Of a DNA stretch of 64,000 nucleotides, positions 12,360 through 23,224 are shown one piece after another. The DNA lies in the NCBI GenBank assembly GCA_963680875.1, contig OY804577.1, positions 106,341,906 through 106,405,905 of the forward strand, in the 5' to 3' direction. This DNA comes from Bathymodiolus brooksi (Eukaryota; Mollusca; Bivalvia; Mytilida; Modiolidae). Under the pieces are notes generated by a model. The model ran no database searches and was not told where the DNA came from. It saw only the letters and a list, made by a program, of their open reading frames with translations. The position numbers were made by a program, and so were the translations under genes. Numbering within the stretch: the first letter of the stretch is position 1; each line of letters opens with the position of its first letter.

Positions 12360-13600
12360 CCCTTGAGAAAACCACAACATAATAAGTAGATGAGAATTGC
12401 AATATCAAATTGTATTCTGGGTAAAAATATGGACAAGAGATATACCAAATAAAATGAAGGATTAAGTAGATGTGAAATGCAACTGATCATGTTTTTTTCT
12501 TCTTTGTAATAAACTCGTATTTCAAAAATCCAGTGACAGATTTCATTTGTAGCAAATGCATCAAATGTGCCTCAATGATGTCTGAAATGAGAATAGTGAT
12601 ATACATCGTTGTCCATAAAACTGTATCAGAAATTAATCTCATGATAAAATACCCAAACGCAATATGTCAATATATCTGGAAACAAAATTGTCATGCACAT
12701 GACAAAATAATGTATACTTAATGTTGATGTAGTATTTTTTCATACATGTTACGTAAAATGAAGAAAATATCAATTTCATTTATAGTGTAAGCATTTTTGT
12801 ATGTAATGAATATTCATTTAATAAATATACAATATGAATATTCATTTAATAAATATACAATACAAAACAGTATTAGAAAACAAGTGTACAACACTTTTAT
12901 AAATTCTTCTCTCCAGTTTTACTTACTATGATAGTATTCGTTGAAGAAATTATTACGAAATATTAAAATTCCGTTTATTTCGAAATTGCGTTGCTTTTAG
13001 CAATACTATGGAATAAAGAAATTAATTTCTGATTTTCACAATTTTCTGTCTTTCCATAATTAAAACATTATATACGGGACCGCTCTCACGGTGATAGTTT
13101 GCTAGTTGGTTTCCTCTATGATACATTTGTATCAACGCCTATAACAAAAACATCAAGAGATAAAAATTCGTCAGTGGCTGGAGGAAAGTTTGTGGGGTTT
13201 TTTTTTCTTCTGATATCCAGTCCCAATCATATAATTTTTACGGTCACGGTATATTGGTGAATGTGTAGTTAAATAAAATTATCCCATAACATTTTCTAAT
13301 GAAACCATAATTTTTTAATCCCTATATGACACACTATAGGATACCTTTCGCTGTAAAGATTTGTTGATTATTTCCATTCAATGATTAAAACTAATTTGTA
13401 GTTTATCCAAGGTCAAACCTTCAAATTGCAGGACATCATTAGATGCCAATAAAATGCTCGTTAAGGGATTAATTTGGTGCCGTCTATTTTAAGCAGTCTT
13501 TTTTAGTTATTTAAGTCTAAAGTTATGAAAAAAACAATATCTAGCAATACCAGGTCAATATAATATAAAGCTAACAGTGCAATGTACTGAATATTTATAC
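12360..13600. repeat. about 1.2-1.4 kb tandem repeat, copy A
   Basis: Collinear with copy B (13,770-14,975) and copy C (15,440-31,450 with insertions). Landmarks are the TTTGTAATAAACT block (12,505, 13,912, 15,472), GTAGCAAATGCATC (12,549, 13,957, 17,980), TAGAAAACAAGTGTACAACA (12,873, 14,310) and GATGCCAATAAAATGCTCGT near 13,441. Copy A alone has a 29-bp tandem doubling of ATGAATATTCATTTAATAAA at about 12,806-12,861. The TTAA at 13,385-13,388 marks the empty Kolobok target site. Confidence 0.8.
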
Positions 13601-13769
13601 AGAAAACAAAATATGGTTCATGTATTACACGGTAGTTCATATACTTTTTGTTTTGTTTTCAGAGACTTGAAAATTAAAAAAAGGGGAAAAAAAGCTATTT
13701 ATAATTTTGTCTGTTTTTCGTTTCCTTTGGACGCAAACAGAACGTCATGTGTGCTATTTGTTTAATTCT

Positions 13770-14975
13770 TGAGAAAACCATAACATAATACGTAGATGAA
13801 AATTGAAATATCAAATAGCATTCTGGGTAAAAATATGAACAAGATATATACCAAATAAAATGAAGGATTGAGTAGATGTGAAATGCAACTAATCATGTTT
13901 TTGTTTTTTTTGTAATAAACTGATATTTCAAAAAGCCAGTGACAAATCGCCTTTGTAGCAAATGCATCTAATGTGTCCCAATGATGTCTGGAATCAGATT
14001 TATAACCATCTAGTAGCAATGGCAACAGTAATCTTTCGTTACATGTAGAACTTATCAATAGCGATAGACATCAATATATATAAAATGGTATTAAAAATTA
14101 ATCTCATGAAAAAATACCCAAACGCAATATGTCAATATATCTGGAAACAAAATTGTCATGTACATGACAAAATAATGTATTCTTAATGTTGATGTAGTAT
14201 TTTTTCATACATGTTACGTAAAATGACGACAATATCAATATCACTTATAGTGTCAGCATTTTTGTATTTAATGAATATTGATTTAATAAATATACAATAC
14301 AAAACAGGATTAGAAAACAAGTGTACAACACTTTTATAAATTCTTCTCTCCAGTTTTACTTACTATGATAGTATTCGTTGAACAAAATAATATGACATAT
14401 TAAAATTCCGCTTATTTCGAAATTACGTTGCTTTTAGCAATATTATGGAAAAAGAAATTAATTTCTGATGTTCACAATTTTTCATCTTTTCATAGTTAAA
14501 ACATTATAGTGGACCGCTTTCACCGTGATAGCTTGATAGTTGGATTTCTCTATGATACATTTGTATCAGCGCCTATAAAATTCGTCAGAGACTAATGGAA
14601 AGTTTGTGACTTTTTATTCGGATATTCTGGGCCAATCATATAATTTTTACTGCCAGGGTATATTGGTGGAATGCTTAGTTTAATAAAATTATTCCATAAA
14701 ATGTTTTAATGACACCAGTATTTGCCTTTCTCTTTATATGGCACAGCATAGGATACCTTTCGCTATACAAATTTGTTGATTATTTTCATTCAATGCTAAA
14801 ACTAATTGTTAGCTTACCCAAGGTTAAACCTTCGATTTGCTGGACATCGTTAGATGCCAATAAAATCCTCGTTAAGGGATTAATTTTGTGCCGTCTATTT
14901 AAAGCACTCAGTTATTTTAGTCTAAATTATAAAAAAATTAAGAATATCAGCCCAATATAATATGTTACATACAAA
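13770..14975. repeat. tandem repeat, copy B
   Basis: The second copy of the unit, without the transposon insertions found in copy C. At 13,941-13,965 it shows the uninterrupted sequence corresponding to the Penelope target (CCAGTGACAAATCGCC). At about 14,793-14,800 the Kolobok target reads CTAA instead of TTAA. It provides the pre-insertion structure for both elements. Confidence 0.8.
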
Positions 14976-14984
14976 CAAAGGATT

Positions 14985-15395
14985 CCTATTGGTAAAGTTG
15001 AAATCATCACTTCGAAATTTTGATGGTTGTCACCATGACTTGGTTGACCGCTATGGAATATCTGTGTCACAAATGACCACGGATATGTTCCACTTGTCGT
15101 AAAAACTTCACGGATCTTTCCCCATTCATGACTTATCACCGGGTTTGTAACTAGAGTAACACGACGGGTGTCACTACGGGAGCAGGAACTACTTGCTGTT
15201 TCTGAGCACCTGAGTTCACCACTTCTGTTTTTAGTGGGGTTCGTGTTGCTCGATCTTTAGCTTTATGTGTATGTTTGTCGGTCGTTGTTTGTTCTTTTGT
15301 CCTTTTGTCCTTTTTCTTTTAGCCATTGTGTTGTCTTTCCTTCTTCGATTTACGGATTCTGATTACCCCTTTGGTATCTTCAAACTTTTTTTTCA
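14985..15395 (+). repeat. dispersed repeat R1
   Basis: Same family as at 9,860-10,200 (here plus strand): CACCATGACTTGGTTGACCG, a GGAGCAGGAAC motif, GAGCACCTGAGTTCACC, and the end CCCCTTTGGTATCTTCAAAC. It separates tandem-repeat copies B and C. No coding capacity. Confidence 0.6.
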
Positions 15396-15509
15396 AAAGA
15401 TTATGTTTAAATACGATATTTAAAATGTCATATATTTTAAAATAATACTAAGAATAAAGACATATTCTGCTTTGTAATAAACTCGTATTTCATAAAAGCC
15501 AGTGATAAA

Positions 15510-17963
15510 GGTAATAACAAAATTACCGAACTCCGAACAATCTTACAAAGGGAAAGTCAAAACTCATAATTATATAAACAGACAAAATCAGTCAACAACC
15601 GGAAAACTGTGAAAACCGTAATGACCCTGACTTGGTACAGGCATTTCTAAAGAAATGGTGGGTTGAATCAGATTTTAAGGCGCCAAACCTCCCGCTCTCA
15701 TTACGGTTCAAAGGTTCCGGCTGTCACTGTAACAGTATTTAAATACAGGAACAAAATAGGTAAAATAGTTGTCAAAGCAGTACCATATTCGGTGACGTAA
15801 ATGTCAAAAATATTTTTACGTCACACATTGACAAAAAAAAATTCTTGACATATTTGACTCTTTATCTTTATACATTTTTACTATATGAAAATGCATCGCT
15901 TATAATTTTTTCTGCAGAGACGGAATATATTTCGACAAGATATTGGTATCGGAATATAAACTTTTTAAGAGATCGAATAAGGCGAATCTTTTTATAGCCC
16001 TGGTCCAGTAGCCTGTTTCTCAGATGAAGATGACGTTTCAGGAAATCAGAATAATTGCTACTGCCCCTTGCATAGCGAATCAATTGCGAGATGTAAACAC
16101 CATATGCAGGAGAAGCTGGTATATTGCTGCACATATTTGGAAAATTTATGATTTTAAAATTGAAGTCGTCCCGCTTATCATAAATTTTAGTACTGAGTTG
16201 ACCACTGTCGTCAAATTCGAGGTACAAGTCCAAAAATGATGCGGACGAAGCTGTATCGGTGGTCTCTTTAACTTCCAGCTCTGGAGGATATATCAATGGA
16301 AGAAATTCTGCAAATCTAGAATTATTGATAGATAAAACGTCATCAATATACCTGTATGTGAAATTAAAGGCTCTAGCCTCATGAATCTTCTTATCTTTTA
16401 CAAGCTTTTGAAGAAACTCCGACTCATATGAGTATAAAAATAAATCGGCTAGAAGAGGGGCACAATTCGTACCCATTGGTATGCCGACGACCTGCTGAAA
16501 CAGTGTCCCTCCAAAGGAGACAAATATGTTATCGATGAGGAACTCCAGCATACTGATCACTTGTTCCTCGGAGTAGCATGTTTTACCTTTATGAATTTTG
16601 TTTGAAAAATATGTGGAATTGTAGCCTAACACAACAAATTTTGAGCCATAGTTTCTATGACTAAAAGCTTTATGAATTGTTTCTTTTAAGCGGGTTTTTA
16701 ATTTGTCATGCGGTAGGGTGGTATATAGAGTTGAAAAATCAAAGGTTTTGATGGAGGATACCTGAGAGAAAGATCTTGATTTCAGGTTATCCAAAAGATC
16801 TTTAGAGTTTTTCAAAATCCACATGTGATTTATGCCACTACGCGAGTAAACAGTTTCACAATATTTCTGTTGTCCCTCTTTTACTGCAGACAGAATCTTT
16901 GTTAGGTGAATAGACAATTCTTTCGTCGAACAAGTTGATGATCCCGCTATGTACCTTTCTTTGTATGGTGTCTTATGGAGTTTAGGTATCCAATATAAAT
17001 AGGGTAAATCCTCAGACTTTTTACCAGAGGGAATGTTTAAAGAGGTCATGAATGATCTGTGGTTAGCTAGGATTTCATCTTTGTCGAACGAAGTTGGTTT
17101 GTATGTGGTATTACTAGAGGTGTTGCTATTTATACCTAATTCCTTGATTAGGCATTCGAAGTAATATGATTTACATACAAACACGATATTGTTGGAAGCC
17201 TTGTCCGCAGGAACGATAACATATTTGTCATGAAGAGAGGAAAGACACTTAACAGCTTCTTGGTCTTTAAATACAGACTTAGGTCGACTATTAACACAAT
17301 TTTTGAGTTTGTGAATCCGACCTTGTACTAGAGACCTAATTGTTCTAACCCAGTCTGACAAGGACTCTAACTCAGGATCTTGGTCTACTTCTCTCTTTAT
17401 CCACCTTCTGGCATAATCTTCAACAGCATCCATAATTATCTTGAAATTATGTTTCCAATTGATGTGTTGAGGTTCTCTGAATTTAGGACCATGAGAAATC
17501 ACCTTTCGGAGACTCTCATGTTGAATGATATTCAGATCACCAGTGATTACATGTCCAGATGGGTTGTATTGAAAAGGAGAGTGGGAGCAGTCACAAGTCA
17601 GAGGGTTCTTAAGGTACTCTTCTATGTTAATATCTTGCAATGCTTCTTTGTAGTTGAAAATTTTACGGCCAATGCTGTTAGTGTAACTATAGGAGACAAT
17701 GGGAACAGATTGATTTTTGAAATATGGTGGAATTTCTTTTACGACCTCTTTTCTATTAAGAATGTTGCTGATGTTAATAGCATCGATTCCTTTGTTAGCA
17801 AACGGAATATGGAGGAATTTTCTGTTGTTATCATGAAGAGGTTCAGATCGAACTGGTTTAAAAAGACGAAAGGACGCCACGTCACATATAATACTAGACA
17901 ATCTGTACTTAGGAGAAAAAGGATCTACGCCTCCTTTGTCAAGTCCAAAATCCCTAAGATCTT
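15510..17963 (-). mobile_element. 5'-truncated Penelope-like retroelement
   Basis: 2,454 bp, minus strand, with 7-bp direct repeats TGATAAA on both sides (15,503-15,509 and 17,964-17,970). The 3' UTR (about 355 bp) ends in a hairpin GGTAAT...ATTACC and is shared with the fragment at 11,394-11,537. The 5' end falls inside the reverse-transcriptase ORF, so the element was truncated during insertion. Copies A and B of the tandem repeat give the empty site. I recall relatives of this 3' UTR as common in bivalves. Confidence 0.8.
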
Positions 17964-17991
17964 TGATAAATCGACTTTGTAGCAAATGCAT
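15868..17991 (-). CDS. Penelope-like reverse transcriptase, N-terminally truncated
   Basis: A 707-residue open frame. The first about 9 residues are read from flanking repeat DNA and the target duplication, so the methionine at 17,991 is not the element's own start. Seen motifs: a DKASNN motif near residue 263 (the Penelope 'DKG' block), WIPKLHK near 334 (like the PKIHK block of Penelope RTs), DFSTLYT near 418, GIPMGTNCAPLLADLF near 503 and the catalytic YIDD near 548-551, then FLDLYL and a KIYDKRDDF block. A CxC plus H cluster near residues 133-147 precedes the RT. No GIY-YIG endonuclease is present downstream; it may lie N-terminal in full-length copies, as in the Naiad/Chlamys lineages, but this is inference. 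The frame has no internal stop, so the insertion may be fairly young. Retrotransposition needs the missing 5' part. Confidence 0.8.
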   Translation of the reverse strand: MHLLQSRFIKDLRDFGLDKGGVDPFSPKYRLSSIICDVASFRLFKPVRSEPLHDNNRKFLHIPFANKGIDAINISNILNRKEVVKEIPPYFKNQSVPIVSYSYTNSIGRKIFNYKEALQDINIEEYLKNPLTCDCSHSPFQYNPSGHVITGDLNIIQHESLRKVISHGPKFREPQHINWKHNFKIIMDAVEDYARRWIKREVDQDPELESLSDWVRTIRSLVQGRIHKLKNCVNSRPKSVFKDQEAVKCLSSLHDKYVIVPADKASNNIVFVCKSYYFECLIKELGINSNTSSNTTYKPTSFDKDEILANHRSFMTSLNIPSGKKSEDLPYLYWIPKLHKTPYKERYIAGSSTCSTKELSIHLTKILSAVKEGQQKYCETVYSRSGINHMWILKNSKDLLDNLKSRSFSQVSSIKTFDFSTLYTTLPHDKLKTRLKETIHKAFSHRNYGSKFVVLGYNSTYFSNKIHKGKTCYSEEQVISMLEFLIDNIFVSFGGTLFQQVVGIPMGTNCAPLLADLFLYSYESEFLQKLVKDKKIHEARAFNFTYRYIDDVLSINNSRFAEFLPLIYPPELEVKETTDTASSASFLDLYLEFDDSGQLSTKIYDKRDDFNFKIINFPNMCSNIPASPAYGVYISQLIRYARGSSNYSDFLKRHLHLRNRLLDQGYKKIRLIRSLKKFIFRYQYLVEIYSVSAEKIISDAFSYSKNV

Positions 17992-18815
17992 CTAATGTGT
18001 CTCAATGAAGTCTAGGATCAGATTGATAACAATCTAGTAACAATAGCAATAAGTAATATTTCGTTACATGTAGAACTTATCAATAGTGATAGACATCAAA
18101 TTAATTGGAAATTAATCTCATGATAAAATACCCAAACGCAATTTGTCAATACATCTGGAAACAAAAAAATTGTCATGTGTATGTTTAATGTTGATGCAGT
18201 GTTTCTTCATACATGTTACGTAAAATGAAGAAAAAATCAATTTAACTCTATAATATATGCATTATTTTATTAATAAATATGGATTCAATAAATATACAAT
18301 GCAAATCATGATTAGAAAACAAGTGCACAGCACTTTTATAATTTTTTCTCTTCAATTTCACTTACAAAGATAGTATTCACTGAACAATATATTACGAATT
18401 TTTTTAATTCCGCTTATTTTCGAAATTGCGTTTCCATTAGCAATATAATGGAACTAATTGATGATTTTCACAAATTTCTATCTTTCCATAGTTGGGACAT
18501 TACAAGGCGCCATTTTCGCCGTGCCAGTTTTTCCAGTTGGATTTCTCTATGATACATTTGTATCAGCGCCTATAAAAAAAACCATCAAGAGATAAAAATT
18601 CGTCAGTGGCTGGAGGAAAGTTTGTGGGTTTGCTTACGGATATTCAGTGCCAATCGTATAATATTTACTGTCACGGTATATTTCCGGAATGTGTAGTTAG
18701 ATAAAATTATTCCATAAATTTTTTTAATGAAACCATATTTTTTAATCTTTATATGGCACAGTATAGGATACCTTTCGCTATAAAGATTTGTTGATTATTT
18801 CCATTCAAGGCTTAA

Positions 18816-18831
18816 AGGTGACAGGAAGCGA
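18816..18831 (+). repeat. Kolobok left terminal inverted repeat
   Basis: AGGTGACAGGAAGCGA, directly after the TTAA at 18,812-18,815. It matches the reverse complement of 31,213-31,228 at 15 of 16 positions, and similarity fades inward. Confidence 0.9.
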
Positions 18832-19001
18832 TTTTTTGATTCCGTTTTTTCGACTTCTTTATGAAATCTATTTCAAAATAAAACAGAAAATATTATTCCC
18901 TTTCGGGAAAATCTTAAATATGTACCCGTATCCACCCGTTAAAGTGTGGTCACAGCGAACGATATACAATGATTACTTCCCCCTGAAAGAACTCTTCACC
19001 T

Positions 19002-19017
19002 ACGTCACACGTGCCCA
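19002..19017 (+). promoter_or_regulatory. 16-bp subterminal inverted motif, left
   Basis: ACGTCACACGTGCCCA, beginning 186 bp from the left terminus. Its exact reverse complement lies at 31,027-31,042, also 186 bp from the right terminus. It contains the E-box CACGTG and a CRE-like ACGTCA. It lies 66 bp upstream of the passenger-gene ATG. Candidate roles are transposase (THAP) binding site or promoter element; both are inference. Confidence 0.7.
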
Positions 19018-19414
19018 AGTCTACACAGGTAAACCAAACAGCTGATAGCGTGGGTAAAAAAAAATACATCAAAATAATTGAAATGGATAACGATTTTGAG
19101 GAAAGTGATTGTGAAGAAATGCCAGATTTAAATTTAACAGCATCTGCAGTTCAACCGTATATGTTTGAACCCACAAAAGGAACTGAAGCCGAAAAGTCAG
19201 CATGAGGAAGTGAAGAAAATTCAGATTCCGACGACGATCTAGAAATATCACATGGATCTGATACCATAGGATACCATAGGAACTACAGTGGACGCTGGCT
19301 TGTTGCCACTATGTCCGCCTCTAAATCCACATCATTGATGCGCGACTTTACGTCACTTCCGGAATTTGATCTTATGTTTATGTTTGCCGTAAAGTCATAT
19401 TTGCACTCTTGGTG

Positions 19415-22265
19415 CTACCAGTGCTCATCTAGGCCGATTTCAAAATTTTTAACTGTTTTTGCCTGTATAACTGATTCTGGGAGGCTATTCCATATTTCGA
19501 CAATTCTAACGACGAAGGTATATTTTCTCACAGCCTACTTGTTTTATCTTCATCTTCTTGCTATGTCCCCTTGTGTTTGAAGTTGTGTTTAGTTCAAACA
19601 TATCCACTGTTGTTAGAGGATCATAAATATCATATATTATTTTAAATACTTCTATCATATCTCCTCGCATTCTTCTATACTTCAGAGTGGGCATCTTGAG
19701 TTTCTTTAGTCTTTCGTTATATTCCATGTTTTTTAAAGTAGGTACTTGTTTGGTAGCTCTTCTTTGTACGTTTTCTATTTTTTCAATATCCCCCACTTTA
19801 AATGGAGACCAGACTGCTTCGGCGTATTCAATATGAGGTCTAACCAAAGCTTGGAATAAATATTTGAAGCTTTGTTCATCTAAATATGTATAAGTTCTTC
19901 TGATTAATCCCATGATGCTGTTTGCTTTGTTCACCTGATTTTGTATGTGCTTATTAAAGGACAAATTTTCATCTACAAATACTCCTATGTCTTTTTCTCC
20001 GTCAGATTGTTTTAACTCAATTATGTTGCCATCGTTATTATATAGGTGATAGTGTTTTGTTCCTTTGTCCACGCTTTTATTGGCAACTGACATCACTTTG
20101 CATTTGTTAGGGTGGAATTTTAATAGCCATGTATCTGACCAGCTTTGTAAGTTATCTAAATCTGCTTGAAGCATTTTCTCATCTTTTTCCTCTCTAATTT
20201 CTCTGAAAATTTTTGTATCATCAGCAAACAGATAGGTGGATGACTCTACCATCTCTGGCATGTCGTTGATATATATAACGAAGAGCATAGGGCCCATGAC
20301 ACTACCTTGTGGTATCCCACTTGTGACATGATGGCATTTGGACTCAGTGCCATTTACAATTACTTTTTGTGTTCTGTTGTTAAGAAAACTTTCTACCCAC
20401 TTAATTACTTTCTCACTTATTTTATACCTATGCATCTTATGCAGAAGTCTTCTATGTGGTACTTTGTCAAAAGCTTTCATAAAATCCATATATACTGAGT
20501 CAATTTTCCCACCCTTGTCAAGAATTTTGGTCCACTCATCCATAACTTTTAGGAGTTGTAGGGTTGTTGATCTCCCAGAGATGAAGCCAAACTGCTTGTT
20601 GCTGAAGAGCTTATTAGTTGACATGTGCTTTACTATAGTTTCCCTTACTAGTTTTTCCATGGTTTTGCAGATTACACTGGTCAGACTGACTGGTCTATAA
20701 TTTCCTGGTTCTGTCTTGTCTCCTTTTTTGAATAGTGTAGTGATGTTCCCTTCTTTCTAGAGTTTAGGAACCAAACCTTGGCACATAGACGAATTGAATA
20801 TAGTTGTTATAGGCTTTGATATTGTTGCACTAAGCTCCTTTAGCATTTTAGGGTGAAGACCATCTGGGCCACATGATTTGTTTACATCCAGATTTTGTAG
20901 TAATTTTAATATTTCACTTTCTTTGTAAGTTTTCTCTATGCATTCCTGTTTGACCTCTATAGGATGCATCAATGGTAGATCGCCCTCTGGTTCAATTGTG
21001 AATACGCTACTGAAGAAACTAGCCAGGACTTCCGCTTTTTCCTTATCTGTTGTCGTTTTCCTTTCTTCCCCTTCTTCTGACTTAAATTTTAGCTCTGATA
21101 TACCAGTGTTAGTTTTTCTTTTGGAGTTAGCATATTTCCAAAAAATCTTGGGATTGCTTTTAGCATTTTGTGCAATTTCTTTCTCCATATTAGCTTTTGC
21201 TTTTCTGATTGCGCTTTTAACTTGATTTCTTGTTTTGGCGTATTCCTGGTACTTTTTTTTGTCCCCAGTTTCTCTGTATCTAGTCCAACATCTATGTTTC
21301 TTTTTAATCTTCTGTACGGTTTTAGCATCCAGAGGAATATAGTTGTGTTTCTTAGCTTTGTTGTTGGCTTTTGTATTCATATGTGGTATATATTTGTTTT
21401 TTGCCTCATTGAACTTGGTTATAAAAATGTCAAACTGTTGCCCAGCATTTTTTCCTTTTAATATATCATTCCAGTCACACTGAAGAAAGGTATTCATATT
21501 AGTGTAATCCCCTTTGAAGTAGTTCCATCTCTCCGTTTTACATGATTTTTCCTCACAATAGCGTTTGAGTATAAATTCAAGGCTACAATGATCACTGTTT
21601 CCAAGTGGGCTAGTGTAATTTAGCTCTTCTATCATATTCTCATCATTTGTCAGTATTAGGTCCAGTGTGCTTGGTTCACAATTTTCTCTCATTCTAGTGT
21701 TTTCCGTAACATGTTGGAACATATAGCTATCTCTGATACTTTCTACGAAGTGTTCACTAATTTTGTCACCCTTGGTTAACCAGTTTTTCCAGTCAATTTT
21801 AGGGAAGTTAAAGTCCCCCATTACCATGATATGTGAGAACTTCTTTTCCTTTGATACCGTAATTAATAGTTTGTTAAGTTCATCTAGGTTCTCTGGACTA
21901 CTACTTGGACTTTTATATATACATCCCAGTAACAACATATCGTTGTTGTTTAGCTTAATCTGTGCCCATACACTTTCTTCAAATTTCTCCTTGAATTTTA
22001 TTTCTTCTGATTTCAGCTTCTTATTAATATATAATGCTGCACCTCGTTTGCTAAAACTTGTGGATTCACTTAGGAATAGTTCATAACCTTCTATTTGTAA
22101 TTCTGCTTTCCCCGGCATATATCTGCAATTCTTGGGGTAAACTTCTGTTATCCCAATCACTTCGTAGCTATTTTTTCTATCCTGTATTCTTGTCATCAAT
22201 TCACCCAGTTTGTTTGGCAAACTGTCTGCATTTGTATAAAAACATTGTATGCCATTAAAATCCAT
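19415..22265 (-). pseudogene. CR1-like ORF2 (endonuclease and reverse transcriptase), two lesions
   Basis: ATG at 22,265 (MDFNGIQCFYTNADSLPNK). The N-terminal part is an apurinic-type endonuclease with GITEVYPKN, MGDFNFPKIDW and NSDHCSLEF. The RT follows with CGPDGLHPKML, FMKAFDKVPH, GIPQGSVMGPMLF and the catalytic ADDTKIF. TAG at 20,757-20,759 replaces a tryptophan codon (after VPKL), with the same frame continuing on both sides. Near 19,540 a frameshift moves the conserved C-terminal block (VRKYTFVVRIVEIWNSLPES) into another frame, which ends at TAG 19,415-19,417. Without the lesions it would be about 950 residues, normal for CR1. The product would nick DNA and prime cDNA synthesis at the target. 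The two lesions suggest a recently dead copy. Confidence 0.85.
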
Positions 22266-22324
22266 CACCTTATTTACATTGGTTTCTGTTAAAATTTGAC
22301 TATTTACAGTGTTTTTGGAGCGTC

Positions 22325-23224
22325 TTACTCCTTCTTTTTGACCTTTACCACCCTCCTGTCTCCGGGGGGTCCTTTTACCAGGTATTTGTAGTTTACCGAC
22401 TGGTTATCATCCTCCAATACCTCATTTTTTTTCTTAGCTTCTGTAAGTTTTTCTTTATTTTGTAACCTTTCTTTTTTTGTCATGTCATGGGTTATACTTA
22501 GCTGCTTGAACTTATCTTCTGCGGTTGCTAAATTCTTCATATTAGCCATGAGTGACACCTTTGCCTTTTCATCCTCAAAAATGGCCCTCATTGGTCTTGG
22601 ATTATCAGAATCTACATCCTTTTTGCCTAGTCTCGTTACATTCTTTACCGTCTGTTTATTTGTACCAGTTATTTTACATAATTCATTTACTATTGCTATA
22701 TCTTCTACTTTTCTCTCTTTTGGTTCAGTTTTCGTTGACTCCTCTGCTCTAAATATTATAATATTACTTTTCCGAGCCATACTTTCTTTAAATTCTTCCA
22801 GCTGGCTTGTCAGTGTCCCATCCTGGTCGTTTCCACCTGTGTCGGCACTCTCTTTGTTTTCCTGGATCAAGGCTTTAACTTCATCTAGTTCAACCTTTTT
22901 GTCTAGTTTATTCTCCATCTCATCTAGCCTTTTTTCATACTTACTGAAGTATTTATTGCATCTCTCCTCTACTTCCTTCTCAATTTTGAGATTCTTCATT
23001 GCTTTTTCCTCACAAGGGGGGCAATACCAATGTAGGTCAGATCGTTTAGTTAGTAGTTTATACTCTGTGCTGCTTAATTTGACACAAGAACGACAAAAAT
23101 GTTTTCACAATATTCACACTCTAGCACCTCTGCTTTATCCTCGGTGAATTTGACCGAACAAACCTTACATGTCTGTGCTTAATGCATTCCCCTTGGTTGA
23201 GGTTACTGAGCCCTTGCGTGACAT
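22325..23224 (-). pseudogene. CR1-like ORF1 with PHD finger and coiled coil, frameshifted
   Basis: The likely start is the ATG at 23,222-23,224 (MSRKGSVTSTKGNAL). A PHD-type zinc finger follows: CKVC, CEYC, CRSC and WYCPPC. The pieces lie in different frames: a 1-nt shift near 23,168 and another near 23,100 break it. After the finger, the intact part starting at 22,999 has a Lys/Glu-rich coiled coil, an RRM-like segment (KSNIIIFRAEES onward) and a basic tail. PHD fingers in ORF1 of CR1-like elements are established knowledge. ORF1 binds the element RNA in related families. The PHD finger may steer integration to chromatin, which is inference. Confidence 0.75.

Noticed and set aside
17380..17982. 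200-codon plus-strand open frame
   Set aside because: Antisense shadow of the Penelope-like reverse transcriptase, with no recognisable motif of its own.
22482..23147. 221-codon plus-strand open frame
   Set aside because: Ser/Leu/Phe-rich antisense of the CR1 ORF1 coiled coil.
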